Source: Candidatus Thorarchaeota archaeon (GTDB lineage: Archaea; Asgardarchaeota; Thorarchaeia; Thorarchaeales; Thorarchaeaceae). Taken from it: a stretch of DNA of 35,933 nucleotides. The notes under the pieces were generated by a model. The model saw nothing but the letters and a program-made list of their open reading frames with translations. It searched no databases and was not told the origin of the DNA. Positions 15,418 through 24,310 of the stretch are shown here, in pieces. Both the position numbers and the translations under genes were made by a program. Position 1 is the first letter of the stretch. Every line of letters starts with the position of its first letter. The stretch covers positions 1 to 35,933 of the forward strand of contig PRDI01000114.1 of the NCBI GenBank assembly GCA_003345595.1. Reading direction: 5' to 3'.

Positions 15418-16191
15418 TCAGATTCGAGTAGTGCTTTCATCCTTGGAGCGCAGGTAGCAGAACACAGTGCCTGTCATTACTCCCACGATGACAACGGAAA
15501 CGGCAGCCGGTCCTGCGTCAATCACGATGAATCTAGTCTGGCCACTCTGCCGGCAGATGGACATGTTCTTCATCACTGATATGTTCCAATTGCCCAAACT
15601 ATCGTTCGCGTAGAATATAACTTGCCAGACTGTGAGGAAGCTACCCCATGGAGTGGTGTATCTGAGGGCAGCGACAGTGTAGACACCAGATGAACTCCTT
15701 GTCAGATCCTCAGACATCGTGACATTCGTCCACTCTGGTCGAGAGCTGTTTCTATAGCTGCCAATGACCGAGTCGACTCCGTCAGGGTCCTCAACCCCAA
15801 CAACGAGCTCAAGAGTGAGGTTCGCAGGCCTATAGTCGGGAACAAGGTCCACAAAGTCTGGCATCCAAGATGGGTCAAACGTAGGACCCTCCGAGTCAGA
15901 TGTGTGGAATACTGCTACTGTGGATGCGGCTCTGCCTGCGGCCCCATAACCTGCTCCGGTCATTAGAAGCAATGCTGCAAACAGGATAATGCCGACGCAT
16001 TCGTCGTGACTGCTGGGACTTCTTTGTACGTACCGTTTCCGGGCCGCATGAGAATGCAAACCCTGGCGATCCGTCTTCAGGACTTGGACAAGAGAAGCCA
16101 CACCTACAGTCAAATCGGAAGCACCAACTACCACACCAATGACCCTTTGCCAGCTACCTATATGGGTTCTTCTTCCAAAAAGGATTCGCAT
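15418..16191 (-). CDS. Membrane-anchored extracellular protein with Ig-like domain
   Basis: Up to 257 residues. A hydrophobic segment VGIILFAALLLMTGAGYGAA looks like a signal helix. It is followed by about 130 exported residues with Asn-X-Ser/Thr sites and an Ig-like beta-sandwich character (LVVGVEDPDGVDSVIGSY; GVYTVAALRYTTPWGSF; YANDSLGNWNISV), and then a C-terminal membrane helix AAVSVVIVGVMTGTVFCYL with a short charged tail. This is a type I surface protein. No start codon of normal type lies just before the signal helix, so either the ATG at 16191 is used or the true start is obscured; the first 60 residues look unlike the rest. Function unknown. Confidence 0.55.
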   Translation of the reverse strand: MRILFGRRTHIGSWQRVIGVVVGASDLTVGVASLVQVLKTDRQGLHSHAARKRYVQRSPSSHDECVGIILFAALLLMTGAGYGAAGRAASTVAVFHTSDSEGPTFDPSWMPDFVDLVPDYRPANLTLELVVGVEDPDGVDSVIGSYRNSSRPEWTNVTMSEDLTRSSSGVYTVAALRYTTPWGSFLTVWQVIFYANDSLGNWNISVMKNMSICRQSGQTRFIVIDAGPAAVSVVIVGVMTGTVFCYLRSKDESTTRI

Positions 16192-16364
16192 TCTCGCTGC
16201 CGTTTCGGGCGAAAGTACATTTCAAGGTCCCAGTAGAAACGGCCTAAGACACGACAACTGATGATGTAGTAATGAAGTATGGTGACCGCGTAGTTGAAGA
16301 ACGTGGCAGTCCCCATCCGCTATCTGAAAGGTCATCTCGATACTGCTGACCTAGAATCTGCCCG

Positions 16365-16805
16365 CTACTCCCACAAGACCATTGCGCACTTTCGACACCT
16401 CAGTTTGCCATCTGCAGTCAACACAGCGCTGCGTGCATCTTCGCTGCAATTGCTGCAAAAGCCCGTAAGTCGAGGAGGATTCCTAGGCGGGTGTTCAATC
16501 CAGTCTTCTATGAACTCCTTCAAGCTGTTTTCTTGTGCAGCATGTGACCCCCAATTGAGGCCGAATACTCCTGCCGCGCCGCTCGCGACAGCCGTGATCT
16601 TGCATACGTCAGATGACTCTTCAGACTCCACGATTGTCGTCAAGGTCTGCACGCAGCCAGTCCTGAATACATAGTCCTCATGAACAAAAATAGCAACGGT
16701 GTGGTTTCCTTGCTGCCATCGATTCTGGTATACCGAAGAATACTGCTGCGACAAGAGGTCTATGATTCTGTCTTTCAACTCCCAGGCCATTGTGAATCTG
16801 ATCAT
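16365..16805 (-). CDS. Hypothetical protein with C-terminal zinc ribbon
   Basis: About 146 residues from ATG 16805 (16787 is also possible). The N-terminal part has a helix AWELKDRIIDLLSQQY and a beta-rich section with a Gly/Ala-rich turn (VASGAAGVFGLNWGSHAAQE). The tail is a four-Cys ribbon, C-S-N-C ... C-R-K-C, with 18 residues between the pairs. The layout suggests a nucleic-acid- or protein-binding accessory protein; I do not recognise the family. No neighbour points to a pathway. Confidence 0.55.
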   Translation of the reverse strand: MIRFTMAWELKDRIIDLLSQQYSSVYQNRWQQGNHTVAIFVHEDYVFRTGCVQTLTTIVESEESSDVCKITAVASGAAGVFGLNWGSHAAQENSLKEFIEDWIEHPPRNPPRLTGFCSNCSEDARSAVLTADGKLRCRKCAMVLWE

Positions 16806-17001
16806 GGCGTGTTCACCGGCAGCCGTGGCACACGGCCCCCACTGACTAAATGGCTTCAGAAGCTTATAGGCTAATCGAGAAGCAGAATGAAAGGATGGCC
16901 CAAATCTAGCCAATTTCTAAGGAGCCGCAAACCACCTTGTCGCCTTAAGCGAAAGGTCTATCTCAACGTCCCAGCAAAGACGACTCATGGAGGTTGAATA
17001 G

Positions 17002-17496
17002 ATGGGTAAGATTGTTGACGTTCTGTTGGATGGTTTCAAGCACGAGGCTCAGCAGACGAGAGTTGTCATCGAAACCACCAAAGGTGTGAAGCCTGATCAC
17101 AGACCAGTGAATGGAATGCGAACTCTTAGGGAGTTGTCAAACCATCTTGCGCAGAGCCCACGAATGGACTTGGCCATCCTAGGAGGAGAAATCACCAAGC
17201 CCGAACAGGCTCAGGCAATGGAGAAGGACCTGAATCGTGAATCTGTGGCGGACATTCTGAAGGTCTTTGACGAAGGTGTTGAGCTCGTAGTCAAGCGCCT
17301 AAAGGGAATGACAGACAAGGAAGCCTTGGAACCAAAGCTCAAGCCGTTCTATGAACAGGGGCCTCCAAAGCGATGGGCAGACTACTTGCAGGAAATGGTC
17401 ACTCACATGGCCATGCACAAGATGCAGCTCTGGATGTATCTCAAATCTGCGGGCGTACCCGTGACAATGATGACATACTATGGTGTGAAACACTGA
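17002..17496 (+). CDS. DinB-fold four-helix metalloprotein
   Basis: A 164-residue protein with the DinB/DUF664 layout: helix 1 (KIVDVLLDGFKHEAQQTRVVIE), helix 2 with a metal His (ELSNHLAQSP) and helix 4 with the H-x3-H pair (EMVTHMAMHKMQLWMYL). The three His residues match the metal triad of the family, which includes thiol-dependent transferases and stress proteins. The start is well supported: GGAGGTTGA lies 5 bp upstream of the ATG and a CTTAAG box at 16944-16949 is placed for transcription. It converges on a second, longer DinB-like gene. Confidence 0.7.
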   Translation: MGKIVDVLLDGFKHEAQQTRVVIETTKGVKPDHRPVNGMRTLRELSNHLAQSPRMDLAILGGEITKPEQAQAMEKDLNRESVADILKVFDEGVELVVKRLKGMTDKEALEPKLKPFYEQGPPKRWADYLQEMVTHMAMHKMQLWMYLKSAGVPVTMMTYYGVKH

Positions 17497-17540
17497 ACCG
17501 TCCGGACCTTCCTTGCGCTAGGAATGCTGGATGAGAGCTA

Positions 17541-18308
17541 TCAACCAGTATCACGAGGAGGCAGCCCTAGATACTCTTGAATGTTGTAGATGTGCTCTCG
17601 TTCATGTTCCAGAAACCGTCTCATCACCTTGTGAGTAGTCCACTTCTCCTCGGGGTGCGCCGTGTACTCCTTTCTCGTGAATACTCTGGCACCCCTCTGT
17701 GGCACAAGCTCTCTCAAGGTCGCCACACATGCTCTCCTGACAACCTCCAGCCTTTGGAAGAGGGGCAGCTGATCGACCGCGTCTTCAGTCATTCCTGCAT
17801 ACCTCTCATACCTTGAATCAGCATCATGGCCCAGCCGGGTGATGTAGAACTCCTCCGCGTTGCACACATGCCTTAGAATGCCCGTGATGTCACGCATCTT
17901 GCCTTCCGGAACGAGTGTCATCTGTTCAGGGCTCAGGTCGCCCACAAGCTGCATTAGGTCCTGTCTGTTGTGACCCATGAAACGAATAATGTCCTCCATC
18001 ATTCGGCCAGTTACTCTCCTGTGATCGTACTTGAAGAGAGCAACTTCGCCGCCAGACTCCCCTAGACCCTCGACACCCAAAATCTCCTGTGCCACATCGA
18101 TAGAGGATTCTGCGAGGACAAGAGGAGTTTCCCCGTGACGCTGCAGCCAGACGCTATGATAACAAAGCTCATCATGGAGCATTCTGAGCAGCGACTGTCT
18201 GTCCTTGGCCCGGGCATGCGTACCCAGCAGGTCGATGAAGCGGCCATACCACAGCCCTGTTGTCCCAGTTTCGATTGCAGTAGGTAACGTAGTCAATGTA
18301 CTGCACAT
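17541..18308 (-). CDS. HicB-like / DinB-like two-domain protein
   Basis: From ATG 18308 about 255 residues. The N-terminal 70 (TAIETGTTGLWYGRFIDL, then ARAKDRQSLLRMLHDELCYHSVWLQRHGE) resemble the HicB-type domain of dsRNA-mimic fold found fused to DinB proteins. The C-terminal part is a DinB bundle with DIIRFMGHNRQDLMQLVGDL, GILRHVCNAEEFYITRLGHD and RRFLEHEREHIYNIQEYLG, carrying the expected metal His positions. Upstream in-frame ATGs (18332, 18491) are less likely: an AATAAACT box at 18349-18356 places transcription start near 18326. Enzymatic role unknown. It lies 44 bp from the oppositely oriented DinB gene. Confidence 0.65.
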   Translation of the reverse strand: MCSTLTTLPTAIETGTTGLWYGRFIDLLGTHARAKDRQSLLRMLHDELCYHSVWLQRHGETPLVLAESSIDVAQEILGVEGLGESGGEVALFKYDHRRVTGRMMEDIIRFMGHNRQDLMQLVGDLSPEQMTLVPEGKMRDITGILRHVCNAEEFYITRLGHDADSRYERYAGMTEDAVDQLPLFQRLEVVRRACVATLRELVPQRGARVFTRKEYTAHPEEKWTTHKVMRRFLEHEREHIYNIQEYLGLPPRDTG

Positions 18309-18529
18309 CCATTGTGACTGAGCCAATGACATACGGATAACATGGCCCAATAAACTGTATCCATCTTGTGCAGACTGTGACCTCTTCGGTGTCACAATGG
18401 AGTTCGGGGCTGCTAAGGTAGGCCCATTGAACAACCGGTCAATAGTTATTGAGTCGATTCGAAAGTGGTCGAAGAGAACACCTATAAGCATGCTCCAGGG
18501 GATTCCTGCTCCTTACATAACGCACGGGT

Positions 18530-21034
18530 ATGACCCAATACGAGGAACGATCTAGATCCTTGCAACACGAAACAGAGGAGAGCACGCCAAGAACCGGCCT
18601 CACGCGCTCAGAGGCGGCAGAAAGACAGAAACGTTTTGGCCCAAACAGGCTAAGAGAAAAAAAGGGCCGAAGCCCTGTAACCATCTTCGTTTCACAGTTC
18701 AAGAACCCGCTCATCTACATCATCTCAGTTGCCTGCGCAATCTCGATTATCTTGGAGCAATATGATGACGCCATAATCATAGGTCTGGTCATAATCATAG
18801 ACAGCGCACTGGGATTTGCACAAGAGTACAGAGCCGAGAAGACTGTGGCCGCGCTCAGACAGCTTCTGAAACCTACTGCTAGGGTGATTAGAGACGGTGA
18901 AACCGTTGAAATCGAGGCTGCAGAGATTGTCCCTGATGACATCGTAGCAGTCAATCCTGGCGATAGAGTCGCTGCAGATGGGAAACTGATTGAATCTGTC
19001 AGTCTTAGTGTGAACGAGTCTATCCTGACCGGTGAGAGCGAGCCTGTAGTCAAGCACGCTGGTGACATCACATTCATGGGAACAGCCGTCCAGTCCGGCA
19101 GAGGGCTGATCATAGTCACGTCAACTGGGATGGAAACGGAGCTTGGCAAGATAGCAGAGTCGCTGGCTGAGATCAAGGAGAATCCAACGCCCTTGCAGGT
19201 AAGACTTGCGGGCTTTGGCAGGTCTCTGACTTACATGGTCATTGGGATTAGCATCCTAATCTTCGCGACGGGAATCATCTTGGGCATCGGCATCCTAGAG
19301 ATGGTAAGACTTTCGGTCGTTCTCGCGATCGCAGCTATTCCAGAGGGGCTTCCAATTGCAGTCACGATGATACTTGTCATCGGCATGCGTTCCGTTCTTC
19401 GACGCAAGGGACTGGTCAAAAAGCTACTAGCGGTGGAAACACTGGGCTCAGTTACTACGATATGCACGGACAAAACAGGCACCCTGACAGAGGGAATTAT
19501 GCAGGTCGTTCGTACTGACTTCCGGTCAGATGATATGGCGGCCCATGTGATGGCATTGTGCAACGACCTCGCCGACCCTCTAGAGGCCACCCTCTGGGAC
19601 TATGTCAAGACTCTAAACCTAGACCCACACGCCCTGACAAACGAACATGAGCGCCTCTACGAAGTGCCATTCAGTAGCGAAAACAAGTACATGCTGACAG
19701 TAAACAGAATCGACGGATCTGATGTTACTCTTGTCAAAGGGGCCCCAGAGGTCGTCTTGGACTTCTGCAATCCTAGGTCCGAGGAGAGAGAGAAACTGCT
19801 TGCTGACTTCGAGGTGTGGGCCGCTTCAGGATTGAAGCTGCTGGGTCTCGCGTACAAGAACGACACGAACTCAAGAACGTTAACAGGTTTTACTTGGGTC
19901 GGGTTAGTAGGAATACAAGACCCTGTAAGAGCAACTGCGAAGGACGCCATATCTCTCTGCCTCAGAGCTGGAATCAAGACAAAGATGGTCACCGGCGACT
20001 ACAGGGGAACGGCAGAGAAAGTAGCAGTAACACTCGGGTTGGCGATTGAACCCAGACGTGTGCTTGAGGGCAAGGAAATTGAGAAGCTGTCTGATGATCA
20101 ACTGGCTGCAGTCGCACCTGACACCGTCATATTCTGTCGTGTTGCACCTCATCACAAGGCAAGAATCGTCAAGGCACTTCAGAACCGCGGAGAGATCGTG
20201 GCGATGATTGGTGATGGCGTCAACGATGCCCCAGCCCTCAAGAAAGCAGATATCGGTGTGTCTGTGGGAAACGCCACAGACGTGGCTCAGGAGACAGCGA
20301 GTGTGATTCTCTTGGACAGCAACTTCGGAACGCTCGTGAATTCCGTAGAAGAAGGGAGAATCATCTTCGACAACATTCGCAAGGTTGTGGCCTACGTGCT
20401 CTCCAACTCCTTTGCAGAGATCCTCACGATCTTTGGAGCCTTTATTCTGGGTTGGCCAGTTCCCTTGACTGTAGCTCAGATACTCTGGATTCACGTCATA
20501 TGTGATGGCCCATCAGACATCGCACTGGGATTTGAGAGGGCAGAAGAAGGAATCATGGACGAGCCGCCAAGGAGTCTGAAGGAGAGTGTGCTTAACCGGA
20601 ACAGTAGGTTCCTCATCGTGGCAATCAGTTTCACCTCAGCCCTTCTCTGTCTTCTGTTGTTTCGTTACTTCTGGCAAGTGGATGGCGACATCAAACTGGG
20701 CAGAACCGTAGTGTTTGCGGTGCTTGGAGTTCAGGAATTGATCTACATATTCTCCTACCGCAGTCTCCGCAGTTCCATACTGAAGACGAACCATTTCCTA
20801 TCCAATAAGCCGCTTCTTGCATCTGTCGCTCTGGGCATTGGTCAGCAGGCGATAGCCCTCTACGTTCCCTTGCTCAATGGCGTCTTAGGCGTCGTACCGT
20901 TGGACGTGATGGGCTGGGCGATTGTACTGGGTGTTTCGTTTACAATGCTAGCCATCGTAGAAGGAGTCAAGTTTGCGGCTAGGCATAAGGACGCCAATAC
21001 CCATTCCATAGTTCCCTACATGGCACGATTGTGA
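18530..21034 (+). CDS. P2-type cation-transporting ATPase
   Basis: An 834-residue ATP-driven cation pump in the plasma membrane. Domains in order: N-terminal cation-ATPase region, actuator domain with TGESEPV, membrane helix 4 with AAIPEGLPIAVTM (the PEGLP ion-site motif), phosphorylation site DKTGTLTEG (Asp314), nucleotide domain with KGAPEVVLDF, hinge with GDGVNDAPALKKADIGVSVG near residue 560, and a C-terminal four-helix block. Helix 6 reads WIHVICDGPSDIALGFE: the Asp of the ion site is kept but the Asn of Ca2+ pumps (WxNLVTDG) is His. The ion is therefore uncertain (Ca2+, Mn2+, Na+ or other). Monocistronic, with its own divergent promoter region. Confidence 0.92.
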   Translation: MTQYEERSRSLQHETEESTPRTGLTRSEAAERQKRFGPNRLREKKGRSPVTIFVSQFKNPLIYIISVACAISIILEQYDDAIIIGLVIIIDSALGFAQEYRAEKTVAALRQLLKPTARVIRDGETVEIEAAEIVPDDIVAVNPGDRVAADGKLIESVSLSVNESILTGESEPVVKHAGDITFMGTAVQSGRGLIIVTSTGMETELGKIAESLAEIKENPTPLQVRLAGFGRSLTYMVIGISILIFATGIILGIGILEMVRLSVVLAIAAIPEGLPIAVTMILVIGMRSVLRRKGLVKKLLAVETLGSVTTICTDKTGTLTEGIMQVVRTDFRSDDMAAHVMALCNDLADPLEATLWDYVKTLNLDPHALTNEHERLYEVPFSSENKYMLTVNRIDGSDVTLVKGAPEVVLDFCNPRSEEREKLLADFEVWAASGLKLLGLAYKNDTNSRTLTGFTWVGLVGIQDPVRATAKDAISLCLRAGIKTKMVTGDYRGTAEKVAVTLGLAIEPRRVLEGKEIEKLSDDQLAAVAPDTVIFCRVAPHHKARIVKALQNRGEIVAMIGDGVNDAPALKKADIGVSVGNATDVAQETASVILLDSNFGTLVNSVEEGRIIFDNIRKVVAYVLSNSFAEILTIFGAFILGWPVPLTVAQILWIHVICDGPSDIALGFERAEEGIMDEPPRSLKESVLNRNSRFLIVAISFTSALLCLLLFRYFWQVDGDIKLGRTVVFAVLGVQELIYIFSYRSLRSSILKTNHFLSNKPLLASVALGIGQQAIALYVPLLNGVLGVVPLDVMGWAIVLGVSFTMLAIVEGVKFAARHKDANTHSIVPYMARL

Positions 21035-21163
21035 GAAGTAAACAGACGAAGCAGTCCAGCCCCATAGGAATCCTAGGGTAGGTTGTCCTATCATTTGCAT
21101 TCAGAACAAGCCCTCCAGCCGCATCAGAGCAGGTTCATCTTCTTCGGGGTCAGCGGTAGCGAG

Positions 21164-21748
21164 TCATATTGTGACCAGTCTACTGGCCTCGGGCTTCCAC
21201 CCAAGCTTCTTAGCTGTCTTGAAGGCCTCGCTGGACTCTCTATGACGTCCCAGTATCCAGAGGAGTAGACGCAGCTTGTTGTAGAGATCGGGGTCCTCGG
21301 GCGATTTTTCTATCTCAGAGCGGATTCCTTTCTCGAGGCGCTCGTAGGTCATCACTTCTTGCTGCCTTTCCGCGAAGGCGGAGTCGAGAACACTGTGAAT
21401 GTACACCCCAGGACGACTGAGGACGTAGTCCATCAACTCAGGGGGTAGCGCCTTCTCAACTTGGTTGAGCGCAGCTCTTGGCGTGTCATTGGCGCGCCAT
21501 AGCTCGCCTTTGACAAGCAGCTGCTCGTAGCCCCCCTGCATAAACGCAAGAAGCTGTGAAAGACCGCTAGTAACGGGGCTTCCATCACCCAAATCTGTCT
21601 TGCAGCAGCTCCACTGGAAGTAGATGACTTCCGAAGCAACCCTGTTGAGCACACTGGGAGTAGGGTCGATTGACTTCAGGTCTGCCAGCAGGTCTCTGAC
21701 TGTGTACTGCTCTCGGGACTGTAGCTGAACCTTCTTCTCGACTGTCAT
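21164..21748 (-). CDS. Hypothetical helical protein with TPR-like C-terminus
   Basis: A 194-residue soluble protein, almost entirely helical. The C-terminal 50 residues (SEIEKSPEDPDLYNKLRLLLWILGRHRESSEAFKTAKKLGW; hyphenate as SEIEKSPEDPDLYNKLRLLL and WILGRHRESSEAFKTAKKLG) have the spacing of one tetratricopeptide unit plus a capping helix. The N-terminal 140 residues match nothing I recognise. Likely a protein-protein adaptor. It precedes the ECF-T gene at the same orientation, but that gene ends 104 bp before it begins, so co-transcription is only possible. Confidence 0.55.
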   Translation of the reverse strand: MTVEKKVQLQSREQYTVRDLLADLKSIDPTPSVLNRVASEVIYFQWSCCKTDLGDGSPVTSGLSQLLAFMQGGYEQLLVKGELWRANDTPRAALNQVEKALPPELMDYVLSRPGVYIHSVLDSAFAERQQEVMTYERLEKGIRSEIEKSPEDPDLYNKLRLLLWILGRHRESSEAFKTAKKLGWKPEASRLVTI

Positions 21749-21852
21749 CCCTTCATACTACGTTGGCCCTTCAAATAAACTCTGTCAGGATGAACAGCTT
21801 GTCGTTTTGTGCAGGGCCAACATCCTCCATGAGCTTGTACGGAGTAACGGCC

Positions 21853-22623
21853 TCAGAGAGGAAGACTCCAGAGCATCCATTCCGGCAGCGCAACAAAGAG
21901 TCGGACGTACACAACAAGTACCAGAACGACTATCGACACCGACATCACCACCCAGTCGCCCTTGTGAAAGCTCAGTCGGTCCATGTAGGTACGCTTTTCG
22001 CATGCACCGAAACCTCTTGATTCCATGCTCTCAGCAATCGAGAGAGCCCTTCGGATGGACACAATAATCAGTGGGACTATGATCGGGATGATGTTCCTGA
22101 TTCGCCTGATGGGATTACCCTTGTCAAGCTCGACCCCCCGGGCTTTCTGAGCATCCATAATGGAGTATGCTTCTTGCGCAAGGGTCGGGACGTACCTCAT
22201 CGCCATGCTCATCGCAAAGGCGAACTCGAACTTGATATGCATCTGGATGAGCGCCTGGGACAACTGATCTGGGTGCACAGTCAGGAAGAAGATCGAGAAT
22301 GATGTCATGAGGGCAACAAGACGGATCGTCAATGCGACTGAATGTGAGAAGGGGTTCGGAACTGGCGAGAGAAGGGTGTTGAAGACCATGATGAAGACCA
22401 ACAGGACTGACAGTCCCTTCATGCTCCGCAACCACCTTTTCATCGACTTGGCTGCTGCTATGATGGGTATGAGGCAAAGAAACGCTATCAGAAGGGGAAT
22501 GATATTCAGGAACATGAGAGATGCAGCGGCGGCCGCCACCGAGAAGAGCATCTTTGACCTTGGGTCCAAACGGTGGATGATTGAGTCCTTGCGAGTGTAC
22601 TGGAAGATCTCCAAGAAACTCAC
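21853..22623 (-). CDS. ecfT: ECF transporter transmembrane component (EcfT/CbiQ family)
   Basis: A 256-residue membrane protein, the coupling subunit of an energy-coupling-factor vitamin/metal importer. It has the hydrophobic N-terminal bundle after LDPRSKMLF, the long cytosolic coupling helices and the two Ala-Arg-Gly-type motifs (AQKARGVEL and ESMESRGFG) that dock into the ATPases. Its ATG overlaps the stop of the second ATPase gene by 4 bp (22620-22623), so the three genes form one unit. No S component (substrate binder) is encoded next to it. Confidence 0.9.
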   Translation of the reverse strand: MSFLEIFQYTRKDSIIHRLDPRSKMLFSVAAAAASLMFLNIIPLLIAFLCLIPIIAAAKSMKRWLRSMKGLSVLLVFIMVFNTLLSPVPNPFSHSVALTIRLVALMTSFSIFFLTVHPDQLSQALIQMHIKFEFAFAMSMAMRYVPTLAQEAYSIMDAQKARGVELDKGNPIRRIRNIIPIIVPLIIVSIRRALSIAESMESRGFGACEKRTYMDRLSFHKGDWVVMSVSIVVLVLVVYVRLFVALPEWMLWSLPL

Positions 22624-23453
22624 GAGTATGTTCCTCCTTCAAGCAGACCCATGATCACTTCTTCTATCTGGGACATGGAAGTGATACGTTCTGGCACTTC
22701 AGGGAAGGATTGGCGTAGGGCCTTAGCGGCAAGTGTGACTTGTGGGTGCGCAAGTGAGCACAACTCAATCACCTTGTCATTGCTCAGCACGGAACTGGTG
22801 GAGCCGTCAGCGACTATTCTCCCATCAGCCATTGCCACAGTCCGTGGAAAATGCTCGATGACAAACTCGATATCGTGGGTGACAACTATCACTGTGCGCT
22901 CCTTCTGGTTCAGGTCGAGCAAGAGCTGTGCCAGTCTGTCCTTCTGCTGAGCATCTTGGCCTATGGTTGGCTCATCAAGAGCAAGAACCCGGGGCTCTGT
23001 AGCCAGAACACAAGCGAGTGCGACACGCTTTCTCTCGCCTCCAGAAAGCGTGAAGGGTGACCGCTCAGCGAAGCCTGTTAGCCCAAGGTGCTCCAGCGTA
23101 CTGGCACATCTATCCTCAATCTCTTCGCTGGTGAATCCCAAGTTCTTGAGACCGAACACTACTTCCTTGTGAACGCTGTCCAAGAAGAGCTGATGATCCG
23201 GCGACTGAAAGACCAGTCCGACAATACGAGCCATCTCAGCTACCGAGAGATTCCTTGTGTCCCTGCCGTCAAGGAACACATGCCCTCTCTGCGGCCGTAG
23301 GAGACCGTTCATGTGCTTTATGAGAGTCGTCTTGCCAGCACCATTAGACCCCATGATTGCGACCCTCTCACCGTCTTCAATCTCCAAGGAAACCCCCCTG
23401 AGCGCTGTATAGAGGCCTTCGTAGCTGTAGTAAACATCATCAAGCTGAATCAT
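22620..23453 (-). CDS. ecfA: ECF transporter ATPase, second copy
   Basis: ABC ATPase of about 277 residues, starting at ATG 23453 (MIQLDDVYYSYEG). An in-frame start at 23588 would add 45 residues without family character and would run into the previous gene. Walker A GSNGAGKTT, Q-loop GLVFQSPDHQLF, signature LSGGERKRVALA, Walker B VLALDEPTIGQD and switch VVTHD are all present. The aromatic-rich Q-loop (QSPDHQLF) is the version found in EcfA proteins. It overlaps ecfA copy 1 by 4 bp. Confidence 0.92.
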   Translation of the reverse strand: MIQLDDVYYSYEGLYTALRGVSLEIEDGERVAIMGSNGAGKTTLIKHMNGLLRPQRGHVFLDGRDTRNLSVAEMARIVGLVFQSPDHQLFLDSVHKEVVFGLKNLGFTSEEIEDRCASTLEHLGLTGFAERSPFTLSGGERKRVALACVLATEPRVLALDEPTIGQDAQQKDRLAQLLLDLNQKERTVIVVTHDIEFVIEHFPRTVAMADGRIVADGSTSSVLSNDKVIELCSLAHPQVTLAAKALRQSFPEVPERITSMSQIEEVIMGLLEGGTYS

Positions 23454-24292
23454 GCCTGTCGGGCCTCCTTCACGAGAGCAGCTAGCTCCTTGCCCGTCAG
23501 TGGCACGCGTCCCAGCGTCACACCCCGTCGTTTCAGTTGTTTGTAGACCTGAGTGGCCTTTGGTATTCCCACGCCAATCTCCTGGCAAAGGTCCTGCACA
23601 AGCACATCACGAGGAGCACCATCAGCCACTATGGAGCCCTTGTCCATCAGAATGAGCCTCGAAGCCTCGTTCGACACCAAATCTAGGCGGTGTTCCACGA
23701 GCAAGACAGTCATTCCCTGTCTGTTGAGGTCTGCAATCAGGTCAAGAATAAGCTGTGCACTCTGTGGATCGAGATTCGATGTTGGTTCGTCGGCAACGAG
23801 AATCTTGGGTCTGAGAGCAAGAGTCGCCGCCATTGCAACGCGTTGCTGCTCCCCGCCTGACATCTCGTGAGGGTGTTTATCCCGTAGAGGCTCCAGCTTC
23901 AGACGGCATATCAGATCCTCGACTCGGAACCGTATCTCCTTGGGCTCTACAGCTAGGTTCTCGGGTCCGAAAGCGATCTCCTTCTCCACATTCAAAGTCA
24001 CAAGCTGGTTGCTTGGGTCTTGGAACACCAGCCCAGCAATCGTAGCCAGCTCGGCGACCTCGCTGTTTCTGGTGTCCTTTGAGTCCACATACACGTGACC
24101 GCCGACATAGCCGCGGTGGAAGTGCGGGACAAGCCCGTTGATTGCGCGGCAGAGTGTGGTCTTGCCACAGCCCGAGGGGCCCGTGACGACAATGTATTCG
24201 CCCGGATCAATCTTCAGATTAATGTGCTTGAGAGCTAGAGAGTCTGCTTCTAGGTACTTGAAACTGAAGTCGACGAACTCTACGAGCGTCAT
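23450..24292 (-). CDS. ecfA: ECF transporter ATPase, first copy
   Basis: ABC ATPase of 280 residues, with Walker A GPSGCGKTT, Q-loop GLVFQDPSNQLV, signature MSGGEQQRVAMA, Walker B ILVADEPTSNLD and switch LLVEHRLD. The pair of ATPases differ in sequence, as in EcfA1/EcfA2 heterodimers. ATGA overlap with the next gene at 23450-23453. It begins 18 bp downstream of the DHH gene, so it is probably transcribed with the end of the exosome string. Confidence 0.92.
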   Translation of the reverse strand: MTLVEFVDFSFKYLEADSLALKHINLKIDPGEYIVVTGPSGCGKTTLCRAINGLVPHFHRGYVGGHVYVDSKDTRNSEVAELATIAGLVFQDPSNQLVTLNVEKEIAFGPENLAVEPKEIRFRVEDLICRLKLEPLRDKHPHEMSGGEQQRVAMAATLALRPKILVADEPTSNLDPQSAQLILDLIADLNRQGMTVLLVEHRLDLVSNEASRLILMDKGSIVADGAPRDVLVQDLCQEIGVGIPKATQVYKQLKRRGVTLGRVPLTGKELAALVKEARQA

Positions 24293-24310
24293 TGCTCCGC
24301 AGACTCCTCA

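Noticed and set aside
19904..20494. A 196-residue minus-strand frame inside the ATPase gene
   Set aside because: Antisense to the highly conserved phosphorylation and hinge regions of the ATPase.
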